DNA of 64,000 nucleotides from Thecaphora thlaspeos (taxonomy: Eukaryota > Basidiomycota > Ustilaginomycetes > Urocystidales > Glomosporiaceae), in NCBI GenBank assembly GCA_900291925.1, contig UWYS01000011.1:248001-312000 (forward strand), written 5' to 3'. Shown piece after piece: positions 33,803 to 46,542 of this stretch (its first letter is position 1; each line of letters begins with the position of its first letter). The notes beneath the pieces were generated by a model. It had not been told where the DNA came from. It did no database searches and was given only the letters and a program-made list of their open reading frames with translations. The translations under genes and the position numbers were made by a program.

Positions 33803-34261
33803 AATATGTTCCAGCACACTGTTAAATCAGTGTTAGTCCAACTTCCAGAATTTTTATTCTGGTGAACTTCAGCTCTTGTTAATCTGGCTTGTTCGTCTTT
33901 TGGCCTGTGTATTCGAGTTGAAGAGACGTTACAGCTCGCGAACGAGCGGAGTACCATTGTCGTAGTGAGAAGGGGTAGTGTGGGGAGAGGGGACGGAAAA
34001 GGAGACAGGGTCCGACTGCGTCAGTGCGCAAGCGGCGGGCGAGTTATGTACTGTAGTGCGAGGCACCGCCGAAATGCAGAGGCGAAGCAGGGTGAACGAC
34101 CAAAGACCCTTGCCACCTTTCACCATCCACCCTGCCCTCCTCGACACGACCACCATCTGCACTCGACGCCGCCTTCCAGACACCGCGCGCTGCGCTGCTC
34201 TGCTCTGCTACGCTACGCTTCGATTAGGCCTGAGCTTAGCACCCGCTCGCCCGCTCCCAGG
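33803..34261. other. Intergenic region, tRNA-Ser to CSC1-like gene
   Basis: About 460 bases holding the Pol III terminator T-run and the promoter of the next gene. No other feature is recognised. Confidence 0.4.
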
Positions 34262-37200
34262 ATGTCACAGCAGTATCCGCTCTACGCCCCCTACAACCTC
34301 CACGGCGGCGACGATGGCGGAATCGCCCTTCCCAACCGACGGTCCTTTGAAGGGCCCTGGTTCTCGCAGCAGGTCGTCCTCTCCTTGACCATCGGCCTCC
34401 TGTCCCTCGTCACCTTCACCATTGTGCGCAGGAGGAACACCGCCCTCTTTGCTCCTCGCACAAAGCTCAAAGGCTTCTCCCCGCTCGACAATGGCTTTGA
34501 GACGGGCTACTTTGGCTGGATATGGCCCACCATCAAGACCGACGAGATGCGCATCCTGCAGACCGTTGGCCTCGACGCCGCCGTCCTGCTGGGGTTCCTC
34601 AAGATGGGCTTCTGGCTCTTCTTCATGATGAGCGTATGGTGAGTAGTGTGGCACGGACGTGCATCCTCGATCATAGCCAAACCTGCCGACGGTCGAAGGC
34701 TGACGGGCAATACACGACCTCCCTTTCCTCCCGCTCCTAGGTGCTGTATCATCCTAATGCCCGTCAATTACTCGCAGAACGGCGTTCTGGACGGCGTCTC
34801 GCCCGCCGAGGACCAGCGCAATGGGACCGAAACAAACGGCAACCTCTCCGCGCTGTGGTACGAGACCTTCCACGGCAGCAGCAGTCACGCATCCAAGGAC
34901 CCACCGCTTCCCCAGCTCCCTGTCCCCTCTGCACCGCCCCACGCCGTCGCCTACCACTTCACCCACCTCTTCAGCGTCTACGTCTTCACGCTGCTCTCGC
35001 TCCGGGCGATCTGGAAAAACTACCACAAATTTGTGCGATCCCGACAGTTCTACATTCTTGAAATCCTTGAGTCGATACCCGCCAGGACGGTCGAGATCCG
35101 CGACCTCCCCCTCCACCTCCGAGAGGACCGGGACCTCGCCGAGTACTTCGAGGCGATGGACATGAAGGTCGAGAGTACCGCTGTCGTACGCAAGGTGGGC
35201 GGACTCTCGAAGCGGCTGACGGCGCGAGCGGATGCGCTGCACAAGCTCGAAAACACGTGGGTCAAGTGGCTCGGCAACCCCACCGACGCCGAGGGCTACG
35301 ATCCGGAAAAGATCATGCTGCTCACCGCCGCCTACCACGAGAATGCGCCTGAGGAGCTCGAAGAGAGCTCACGGCGCAGCGCCAGCGTCGATGAGGGGGC
35401 CGGTGTAGCCAGTGGACCGGAGCACGACGCTCTCATCCAGCCCCGCCGCGCGACGACGCTTAACCTCTCGGGCGCCGACACGATCCGCAGCAAGAAGACG
35501 CGCCCAATGATGCGTGTCAACGCCTGGAACCCTTTCTCGGACAAGGTCGATGCGCTCGACGAGCTGACCCGGCGTTACAACGAGCTCGATCGAGCCGTGC
35601 GAGAGAGGCGCAAGGCAGGCCGCTTCGCAGGGAGCAAGGTCGGTTTCGTCACCTTTAAGAACGCCGCGAGCGCCCAAATCGCCTCGCAGACGGTGCACTA
35701 TCCGATCCCGGCCTACTGCCGCACCTCAATGGCGCCCGAGCCGCGCGACATCATCTGGGCCAACGTTGACCTCTCAAATATGGACCGCCGCGTGCGCCAG
35801 GTGATCGTCAGCGTCTGCATGATCCTCCTGCTCATCTTCTACATCCCACCGCTCGTCTTCCTGGCCAGCTTCCTCAGCCCTGGCGCGATCAAGAAATATC
35901 TCCCTTGGCTCGACCGGCTCCTCGGCACCGACGAAAGGCTGCGCGCGCTGGTGCAGAACAACTTGCCATCCCTCATCCTGATCGGCTTCAACAACCTGCT
36001 GCCTCTGGTCCTCGAGTGGTCCGCTCTGATGCAAGGCATCAAGGCCAGGTCCCTCGTCGAGTATAGCGTGCTCAAGAAATACTGTGAGTCCGGGGTCGCT
36101 GGGCCCCTCATGTCCTCGAAGCACATTCACTGAAGCCAATCCTGGTGGTCTTCTCTTCTCGCCTCAGACCTGTTCCTCATGGTCTCGGTCGTCTTCATCT
36201 TCCTCATCACCACCACGGCCTGGGGCGTCTTGCAGGAGCTGGCTGCCAACCCTGCCAGGGTCATCGACAAGCTAGCCGCATCGCTTCCTGGCGCGCGCTT
36301 CTTCTCGCTCTCCTACGTCATCGTCACCGGCGTTGCCCTCCAGCCGCTCCAGCTGCTACAGCTGCCTACGCTGATTCTGCGCGGCATCTACCGCGTGTTT
36401 TTCACCCGCACGCCGCGAGAGTTTGCCGAGCTCAATGCGCCACCGACCTTGGTGATGGGCACCATCTACCCACAGGCCCTGCTCATCTTCACGCTGTGCA
36501 TCCTGTACAGCATTGTCAGTCCGCTCATTTGCATCTTTGGCGCTGTCTGTGAGTTCCGATCCCTTGTTCTGACCGGACGTACGTGCGACCAACGGACTGA
36601 CTCAGACGATTGCGGTACGACGCGGCAACTCGACAGACTTCGGGCTGACATACGTCGTGACCAAGTACAAGCTCCTCTACGGTGAGTGGACGTCGACGTC
36701 TGCCGCAGCTCGTGTCAGTGACTCGTTCACTTAATCCTCTGTCTCCTTTCTGCAATTCTCATCCGCCGCCGCCGCCGCCACCGCCGCCTGTGACAGTCTT
36801 CTACAAGCCGTACGAATCGCAAGGCCAAGCATGGCCGATCTCGGCATCGCGATGCATCTGGGCGCTCGTCCTCTTTCACGTCTTCCAATTCTCCGTGTTT
36901 TCTGTGCGCAAGCAACTCGTCGCCTCTTTCCTCATCCTACCCCTTCTCATCTTCACCATCTGGTTCGGCCACCACCTTACCCTCACCTTTGGACCGTTGA
37001 CGTCGCACGTCAACCTCAGCAGCATCCTCGAGGTGACCAAAGACCTCAAATTGAGCGGCCAGACGTCTCAGGCCGTTGCGCAAATGGCGCAGGCCCGCCC
37101 GCCCGCTGCTGCCATCGCCGACGACTCTATCAACGGCGGTGATGGAAAGGCGGCGGTCAAGAAGGCGATGGCGGACAACAGAAGGGCGCTGTTGGCGCTC

Positions 37201-37981
37201 GATCCGCAACATACCGTCGAGAGGAGACAGACGGATCTGGCGAGGAAGAGATACGAGCCCGAGGACGATACACTCTTTGTAGCGCAGAGGGATGCTAAGA
37301 CGGATTACAGGGAGCCGCCTGGGTCCGGCTACTACCCCGGTGTGCTCAACACCGGTCGGCGGAGGTACGGCCATCCCGCCATAACGTGAGTGACCCAAAT
37401 TCCCAACCCGTCGCGCGGTGTATGTATGACCCGACTACACACTGAAGCTGACCGCGAAACGCCCTTCATCCTGATAACAAAACAGCGGCATCCTTCCGGA
37501 CCTCTGGCTTCCCATCCCTGCCGAGCGCTCTGTCGACGAGCCCTTATCCGACGCAACGTCGCAAGACGTCGGCGGCGACCTGGAGACCGGCCTCGCACCC
37601 GCTACTCAGTCCTCGCACTCTCTCATCTCCGCCGGAGCGGCGAAAGTTGAACCGCTGATCCTCTCGCTTCGTCGACGCAAATCTTCGCTCGCCGGGGGAG
37701 CACGTCGAAGAACGGCGTCGTCTGCCGCTGCCGGGTCGCCAGGGATTGGGGTGTGGAGCGATGGAGTGGCCGGTCCACAGGGTAGCAGCTCGCAGGCGGC
37801 GGTGGGTGAGGCGTTGGCGGATCACAGGGCCATCGCGCCTGCCAGGACGAGGTTGGCGAGTCTGAGAGCGAGCGAAGAACAGGTCCAAGAGGAAGATGAA
37901 GGCGTAGAGGACCGCGATGGTGGACCGAACGAGGAGGAGGAGGAAGAGGGCGTATATATGCACCGGGTCGCACAGGGATAA
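34262..37981 (+). CDS. CSC1/OSCA/TMEM63-like membrane channel (DUF221)
   Basis: Hyperosmolality- or stress-gated cation channel family (yeast Csc1, Rsn1, Phm7). Six exons, 34262-34638, 34741-36083, 36168-36548, 36637-36681 (45 bases), 36797-37385 and 37486-37981, all in phase, give 1076 residues. The N-terminal part is the late-exocytosis/TM1-3 block: VVLSLTIGLLSLVTFTIV, FGWIWPTIKTDEMRILQTVG, LDAAVLLGFLKMGFWLFF. The cytosolic Phm7-like domain has YILEILESIPARTVEIRDLP and SKVGFVTFKNAASAQIASQT. The DUF221 membrane core starts EPRDIIWANVDLSNMDRRVR and contains VIVSVCMILLLIFYIPPLVF, YLFLMVSVVFIFLITTTAWG, YPQALLIFTLCILYSIVSPL and CIWALVLFHVFQFSVF. The C-terminal tail (about 250 residues) is hydrophilic and acidic. 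Ten or so membrane spans fit the family. Confidence 0.93.
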
Positions 37982-38035
37982 AGAGCCTGAAGACAAATGG
38001 AAACCTTCGCACCGTCCTGCCGATCGACCCCCCTT

Positions 38036-41000
38036 TCACCTCCCCTCTTCCAACGCATAAAGCAGCTCCTGCCACCTCTCCCTCACCTCGTACGACGACG
38101 TGCCAAAGTCGTCGCCGTCCTTTCCGTCCTCGCATCCTCCTTCTCGTCGTATTGCTTCTGCCGCCGCCAGTTTCGCGATCTGTTCATCGACGCCCGTCTT
38201 TAAGCTATCCAGCAAAATGCGCAGCTTGGCATCGTACGTCTCCAGCTTGCTCGAGAAGGTCTCGTGTCCGTGTCGCGTATCTGTGTCGTCCATGGTGAAA
38301 CTTTGCGAAGAGGCGTCTGCATTGATGGACGAATTCCTATTCACCGCTTCCTGTCCCTCCGGACCGTCCTCGGTGTTGTCGACTTCCTCTGCGTCGTCGT
38401 CGCTATCCGACTGGGCGCGACGACGGTGTGGTCGTTTCGCCCTGGCTTTTCGTCTTCTGACCGCTCTATCTCTCTCCTTCAACTCGCCTCGCTCTCCCGT
38501 CGATTCGTCTCTGAACGTGTCGACGTAGGTGAGACTGATGCTCATCGCTAGATCCAACACGTCCAGAACGTGATCGAGGAGCGAAGCTTGGTCGGGTTGG
38601 AGGAAACAGAGGTATCGTATCCTCTCCATCGCCTTGTCGTGGTGCTCTATGAGTGAATTGAACGTGATCAGTGTATCCATGCTTAATCGAAGGTGGTGTG
38701 TCGACGAGTTGATGACCTGCGCACGAAAAGACGAGGTGAAGCGTGTCAGGCGGTACGTTCCAAATATCCGTGACTGAGACCGGACATGTGTGTGGACTCA
38801 CGTCTCGAATCAGATACTCTCCCAGCACCTTGACCAACCATTCGACTCTCCTCCTCAAACTCCAAAATCTCCTCAACCCAGCGAGATGCTGATCGGCGTG
38901 GGACGCCTTGAGCAAGTTTGCCACCTTCTTCCTCGCCCTCTGCACCTGCAACAGCAAGGTAAATACGTCCTGATACGCTCGAAGCGTCTTCGGCGTGAAA
39001 AAGTAGCTGATCGGCCAGGGCACTTGGTAAGTCACCGAAATGTCCCCCAACTGTCTCACGCTGGTGTTTGAAGAGACGGATCGGGGGTCGCGCACAGTGA
39101 AGCGAACGGATCTCGTGTCGATCCAGGTCCAGACGTCGTCGGTGTCGCCGATGGTGTCGCGGAAGGTCGAGTTGAGGAAGTAGGCGTTCACCCCCACACT
39201 TCCCGTGGTGGGGGATGAGTCGAGTTTATCAAAGATGATGTCGCACCATTCCGATAACTCTGCGCCTCGGACCATCAAAAAGAGACCCTGAATGGCGGAG
39301 AGGTGGGCATAGAGGTCGCACCCGCCTTCGTACCAGGGTGAGACGAGGGCGTCATGCAGTCGCTTGCGGATGAGCGTGAGCATCGGCTGAAGGTGGGACG
39401 CGAGGGTCTTGCTGAGATGCGGCTCGAGCAGGGACTCGGAGAGACTGTCAGTCGAAGGAGACATCGTGGTGAGCCACGGCGTGTTGAGGGAAGGCGGTCT
39501 CGTGTTGTGACCATACAATGACGGCTTCGTCGGCGTGTTGCCTGTGGCGCCGACGTTGAACAGGGCGCCGTTCACGATTGCGGTAGCCTCGCTGTGCGTC
39601 AAACGTTTCATCGTGAGCCGGTCGACAGTTTCCACGACGAGGTCCTCGCCAGCCTCGACACTGTGCGCATCGTCATCGTCACCGCCGGTCCGAATCGCCT
39701 CCTCCGACCTCTGACCGAAGAGAACCGTCCGAAGTTCCTCGCAAGGCTGTAGCGAGACACTGAGCTCCGCGCCCAACGCCCTTAGCAACCCCACGCTCTT
39801 GCTAATATCCAAAAGGTCCTGTGCGAACGGCGTCAGAAACGCCGGAATCGTCTCGCCCGACTCACGCTCTCGACCTTGTTGGCCAGCAAGGCGGTGCCCC
39901 TCCTGCCAGAAACGTGCGTCGAGCGGGCTCAGGCGTCTGTCACGTTCAAACAGCCCAGCGGATCTAGCGGCGGCTGAAGCAGATGCAGATCGACCGTAAT
40001 CCTGGACCGCCGATGTCGACAGATCGACGCCTTCGTGGATGTGCCGGCAGACCTGGCGCCACCACGGCTGCGCCATGGCGAGGAAGCAGCGCGAGAGATC
40101 GGTCCGTAGCATCAAGCTGCCCCGCCCTCCCGCTGCCAGGTCGAAAGTAAGCATCGCCTGTAGGCCGTTGAGCAGCGCGCAATCTGCATTGACACCGTGT
40201 GGCTTCAACGTGCGCTCGGCCGGATGGTTCAGCATGTCGAGGTCCGCCAGCAATTCGGCGACAGAGCCGAGGCTGTGTGTCTCGCGTTTGACCTCGGCCA
40301 GTAGCACCGACAGTGTAGCATCGCGGCTGCGAACCTGAAAAGAGCTCGTTGTCGCCATGAGGCCAGCGGCCAGGTCACAGTCGTACTCGGAAAAGTAGGT
40401 TCGTGCCCGCTCAAGTATGACGGTGATCTGCTCGGCGAAAGCTTCAAGGGGGATGCTGGCGCGGCCGTCGTTCGTAACCCGGCTCGTTCGGCCTGAAGCG
40501 TAAATCTCGCCAAATGCCTGCAGCTTGAGCAGCGTCGACGAGATCGATGCGATGGCCGCAAGCTGCTCCACTTTGGTCGTTTGTCCATTGTGGACAGACC
40601 CGCTCACGAGAGAGGAACGGAGGCGGATCTCGGTGGGGGAGACCAAGTCGAATATGAGGCCACCAAGCCCTTGCAAGGCCAAGATCGCCTCTCTGATCAC
40701 GACGATGTCAGGAAGGTCATCGATGCGATTTGACGCCGCCGCCTCGTGATACTGGCGAAGGCAAGTCTCCTCGAGCGCACGAGCACGGTGATCGCGTTGC
40801 GTCTGCCATTCCTCGTCGTTCGCTCCGACCGCTTCAATTTGCGGAGCGTGAAAGTCGCGAGCGGGAACCGCGTCCAAGAAACGTTCGTCATCGTCGTCGC
40901 TGATAGAGGCGCGGCGGCCGGCGCTGTGACTGGACGCAGACCAGGCTGAGAGGTCGGAGGTGTCGGAGGACGCAGACCGCCATTCGTCGCCCTCGAGAGG

Positions 41001-41785
41001 CTCTTCCCGGAGAATCCTGTTCCATTCTGCTCGTTCGACGGCCTGCCTCTGCTTGGGATCGAGGTAGGTCGTCCTTTTGGGTCGATCTGGATCGAGGAGG
41101 AGGTGGGCGTAGGTCGAGGTGGTGACGTTAGCGGGGCGTGAGAGGGAGATGAGGAGCTGTACGACGTCGGCCACGCTATCGGGCGTAATGGGCGGCTCGT
41201 TGAAGATTGCGTCGTTGTCATCTTTCCGTTTCGCCCTCGAGGATGCTGTGCGCGCCCTGCCGCTATTGTCGAGCAGTCGCTCGTCCTCCCTCTGGTGGAG
41301 CAGGCGGAGCTCTCGGGCCTTTTGCGTCAAGTCGAGCGATTGCCGAGCGCTGAGCTTGAGCTGCTGGAAAGTCTTTTTGACAGCTGTCGAGAGCTCGTAG
41401 GAGAGGTCGATGGCGTGTCTCCGGGAAAGTCTGCCGGAATGAAGAAGGAGGCCTGAAGGTTAGCAGCACAATTTGACCTTGGGAGAGCAGGGGGTTGCTG
41501 GTCGACTCACCCTTCAATGTGTCGATCCACCTCCCATCGATCTGCCGGCGTCCAGATCTGTTTCTCGAGGTTCTGTCGCAGAAGTGATCTCTGGTTCTGT
41601 GGTAGCGGTGTGCCGGTATCATTGTCCTGGAATGTGGCGACGAGGTGATCGAGTAGACGTTCCTGCCGCGCCGACTTGATGGACCTTGTCGACCTGGCCG
41701 CAGAAGTGGGCCGCGAGGAGGAGGAGGAGGAGGAGGAGGAGGAGGCAGCAGAGGCGACGTTGGAGTGACGAGTCGGTTGTGCCAT
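38036..41785 (-). CDS. Gamma-tubulin complex component (GCP/Spc97-Spc98 family)
   Basis: Subunit of the microtubule-nucleating gamma-tubulin ring complex at the spindle pole body. Three exons on the minus strand, 41785-41511, 41430-38802 and 38716-38036, in phase, give 1194 residues. The start is Ser-rich, then helical (RQERLLDHLVATFQ, QKARELRLLHQREDERLL). GRIP1 features follow in the middle (LQGLGGLIFDLVSPTEIRL, SSTLLKLQAFGEIYASGR). The C-terminal GRIP2 half has LSKTLASHLQPMLTLIRKRL, HLSAIQGLFLMVRGAELSEW, ISVTYQVPWPISYFFTPKTL, YQDVFTLLLQVQRARKKV, MDTLITFNSLIEHHDKAMER and RIRYLCFLQPD. VPWPISYFFTPK is characteristic of the family. An acidic insert (SDSDDDAEEVDN) splits the last helices. Size favours a GCP5- or GCP6-like paralog, which I could not decide. 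Confidence 0.88.
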
Positions 41786-42230
41786 GGTGGCGGTTGGCTG
41801 GAAGTGCTAGCGCTGCTGGCGCTTTGCAGACGTCGTCGGCGTGGCCTGAGATGAGGTAGGCGAGGGGCCAAGGAGTGGCGCGTCTCTGGCCTCTTTTGGC
41901 CGTCGTGGCTCAGTTCTCGTGAGTGCGCGCCGCCAAGCGCGGCTTTGCAGGTGGCCGGCGCGACGCTTGAATTGGGCAGCCATGCTCGTGTGGAGGCCGG
42001 CGGCCAGCGGCCAGCGGCCAGCACCGCACCAAGCTGCCCGCACCCGCTCGATGTGACGTCGACCCGCGCCTTGGTTCGAGCGTCGTTCTCGTCCCACCCG
42101 TGAGGGGTATATATACACCACCACCTAGCCTCGCCAATTTATCCTCGCCTCTCCTCTTCTCCCCTCTGCTCTCACAGCCTCTTTCCCCCCTCATCCACGT
42201 ACCACTACCACCACGCTACCACCTGCAGCC
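41786..42230. other. Divergent region between the GCP gene and the beta-flanking locus
   Basis: About 445 bases. It contains the repeated word GGCCAGC (CGGCGGCCAGCGGCCAGCGG around 41998-42017) and the TATA box described next. Confidence 0.5.
42108..42115 (+). promoter_or_regulatory. TATA box preceded by AGGGG
   Basis: TATATATA lies 116 bases upstream of ATG 42231. The immediately preceding GTGAGGGGTA contains AGGGG, the core of a stress response element in yeasts. This suggests a strongly or stress-regulated promoter. Confidence 0.55.
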
Positions 42231-43280
42231 ATGTACGGCGGAAACGACTACAACGATAACAACCGCAACAATGGCGGCGGCGGCCGTCGCTACGACAACG
42301 ACGAGCAGTCATCCTACGGCGGCAACAGCGGCGGCTAGGGCGGCTACAGCGGTAACAGCTACGGCGGCAACGAGGAGTGACGCAACGAGTCGTACGGCAA
42401 TAATTACGACAACAACAACGGTGGCGGCAACTCGAACCGTTACGAGGGTAGGAACGAGTACGGAAACCAGGGCGGAGGATATGGTGGCGGCGGCGGCGGC
42501 GGCGGTCACTAGGGATCGGGCCGCTACGACGAATTTGACGAAAACGAAGTCGTCAACCATGCTACCAGCCACTTAAACGGCGGCAGCCAAAATTCGAGCC
42601 TCTTCTCTGCTGGTGAGTGGTGATACATGGATGTATGCCGATCGCCGGTAGCGGTCGTTGACCTTGCCCACTTCGACCAAACACGGCTCAACTTCCTCGC
42701 AAATCAGTCGGGCGGAAACGACGACATCGACGAGCAGAGGCTGATGCAGAACCACCAGCAGGTCAACGACTCGAACCAGAGCGCCCACTCGAGCGACATC
42801 GGTAACGCCGCAGCGTAAGTAGTCCCGTCTCCTCGCCGTCCCCAGCGCTTCCGCTCATTGAGATCGTCTGCTGACTCTCTCGAACGCTACGCTTCTGACC
42901 GAACAGCCTGGCTGCCATCAAGGTCCTTATGGGCGGCGGAGGAAGCGGAGGAGGCGACATGAAATCCAAGCTCCTCGGCATCGCAATGTCCCAGGCCGCC
43001 GCGGTACGTCGTCTCTTTCTTTTCCCTCTTCTCTTACCCCTCTGTCTTGCTGGAATCCCACTGACGCCTCTTCCCAACTCCGTCTCGTCCTGGTGGTGAT
43101 ACAACCGGACAGATGTTCGGAAAAAAGCAGAATGAGGGCAATGCCTCGGGCTCGCAGCAGGATGCCGTCAACCAGGCCGCCAAGATGGCAATGAATCTGC
43201 TCAGCAAGAGGGGCTCTTTGTCCACAATCGGCGGCGGCTCATCGGGCGGTCTCGGCAGTCTGCTCAGTCTGCTCGGGTAG
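42231..43280 (+). pseudogene. Beta-flanking-type Gly/Tyr/Asn-rich protein (DUF7721-like) with three in-frame stops
   Basis: Exons 42231-42612, 42652-42814, 42907-43003 and 43113-43280 join in phase with good GT-AG sites. Exon 1 from ATG 42231 reads YGGNDYNDNNRNNGGGGR..., Gly/Asn/Tyr-rich, but has TAG 42336-42338, TGA 42378-42380 and TAG 42510-42512. Each stop sits in a context where the repeat pattern predicts Tyr (GGC GGC TAG GGC GGC TAC). After the third stop the frame continues YDEFDENEVVNHATSHL, NSSLFSA, then LAHFDQTRLNFLANQSGGND, DIDEQRLMQNHQQVND, AAIKVLMGGGGSGGG, LLGIAMSQAAAMFGKKQ, QDAVNQAAKMAMNLL and a GGLGSLLSLLG end, matching fungal beta-flanking proteins. No in-frame ATG follows the stops in exon 1. 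It is therefore called a pseudogene, although the preserved promoter and splice sites leave sequence error or recoding possible. Confidence 0.62.
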
Positions 43281-43588
43281 GCGTGGAGCACGCACGATTT
43301 ACAACCTTATCCAGACACAGCTAGTGGCTTGATGCAATCGAAATGATCAGGGTAGTCTTTACAAGAGTTGCCTTTTGCAATCTATCGGATGAATGACTGT
43401 CATGCTTGCTACCAGAGGTGTAGGAGACGATCGTCCAGGTACGGAAATAGTGGGTGACGAGAGGACTTGACCTATAACTGTTGGGGATACACAGAATGCG
43501 AGAAGGATGCCCAAATTGAGAAGCACTGCTTGACGAGTGACTCGGGCAGAGCGTTGGACAGCAGACGAAGCGACGCATCGCTCCACAC
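43281..43588. other. Convergent 3' region
   Basis: About 310 bases between two convergent 3' ends, AT-richer than its surroundings. No feature is recognised. Confidence 0.4.
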
Positions 43589-45110
<1,522 letters not shown>

Positions 45111-46542
45111 GGCGCCGTCGTCGTCTGTCTAGGTCTTCCTAGGAGTAGATGTAGATGATGACGGTGCAAAGTTGAGGTTCACAGAGCCCGGAGCGAAAAC
45201 GAAGTCGAGAGCGATGGATGAAGCAGACAAGGCGTTCCAGAATTCCTCGACGCTTGGGCGGTAACAAGCGGGCCGAACGTGGGGCCGTGCTGGGATACCG
45301 TGGGGGGTCCAATGCACTGGGCGGGTAGAAGCTAAGGTGAGGCCGCGATGATGTTGGCGATGGTGCGGACTATGATGATGATGGAGCTGGTGGCGAAGAA
45401 TGGCCAGTAGGCAGATCCAGGGTAGGACAGAGGCGGTGGCTAGTTAGGTGACTCTTTTGGCGCAAAGAGGTGAAGTAAGGGGGGTCAGATGGGAGGAAAA
45501 GGAGAAAGATGGTGGTGGGATCAAAAGGAGCGTGCGGGAGCCGTTGGAAAGACGCAGACAAGCTAGGATGCGGCGGTGCGGCGGTGCGGCGGTGCGGCGA
45601 TGCGGAGCTCAAGAAGGACGAGGCAGCGGGGGGCGTTACATGCTTGCTCGCTGCATCCCAGGCAACCTGCCTCTCTGTCAGACGAGGGGATCTGCCCTTG
45701 CCTGCCTACAGGCGACCAGGGGGGGGGGGGTCCAGGAGCCTCGCTTGGCCCTAGCGTTGCGCGAGCGCTGCTGCTTGTTCCATCCGCCAAAAAAAGAAAC
45801 GAGCCAGTCCAACACCCGCACGTACACAAAAGACCCACCCGGCCAGCCGCCAGCAGCACACGCGGACTTCAAAGCTGTCAAGCTCACAGGCAGGGGCCAC
45901 CAGGATTATGAGCTCAGTCCAAGAGGAAGCGGCCCGACATTTCAAGTGATTGACGCCACAGTCCTCTGCTTGACGCACGCCGCTTCTGGCGATTGCCCTT
46001 CTCACCTTCCTCTTCGCCGTCCTGGTCGTCCTCTACGGTTAAGAAAGTGTCATTCATCGCCGGTTCGTTGTCACGTCCATCACGCTGCGGACAGGGTGGC
46101 GGATCGAGACGCTGTGTCGAGGCCTTTCAACTCCCCTTTCTGGCTCAGCGTGAGAGTCAGGCTCGCCCACGCAGGCAGGTAGGTCGGCGTGCATAAAACG
46201 ACGCTAACAGCAAGGGCAGCCGCCTGCACACGCTTGGGCCACACTCGCCATCGCTGGCAGCCACCTTCTTCCAAGTAAAACACCAACACCAAGCTTGACC
46301 TAAAGCTTTAGGGCTTTCCGGATCGCCCTTTTTGACTCCATCGTCTCGATCGGAGCCTTTAACGCACGCGCTAACAAGGCTTCTTAGGAGGACGACACAG
46401 GGCGCCAGCTAGAGGTGGAAGCGGTGGCTGCGTCGGCACGAAGCCGTTGTGACATCAGGCGACATCTCTCGTCAAAGGGAGGCGACTATATCGGCCCTTG
46501 CTCCCGGCTCGGGAGGTGCTCCGAGGAAGGCGAGGAGTCATC
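45111..46542. other. 1.4-kb divergent intergenic region, MAPK to dynactin p27
   Basis: The longest unexplained gap. It holds a GCGGCGGT tandem repeat (45570-45605), a run of G (about 45719-45730) and no ATG-led frame with homology. A hydrophobic stretch near 45990-46035 was examined and rejected as a gene. The two divergent promoters must lie here. Confidence 0.45.
45570..45605. repeat. GCGGCGGT 8-base tandem repeat
   Basis: About four copies of GCGGCGGT, the last with a G to A change. Confidence 0.8.

Noticed and set aside
42336..42512. Idea that RIP caused the three stops in the beta-flanking gene
   Set aside because: The expected original codons are TAC/TAT, so the changes would be transversions, unlike the C-to-T transitions of RIP.
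45990..46035. Hydrophobic stretch LLAIALLTFLFAVLVVLYG before a TAA, possible tiny membrane protein
   Set aside because: An in-frame TGA lies just upstream, with no ATG and no acceptor site between, so it cannot be a credible exon.
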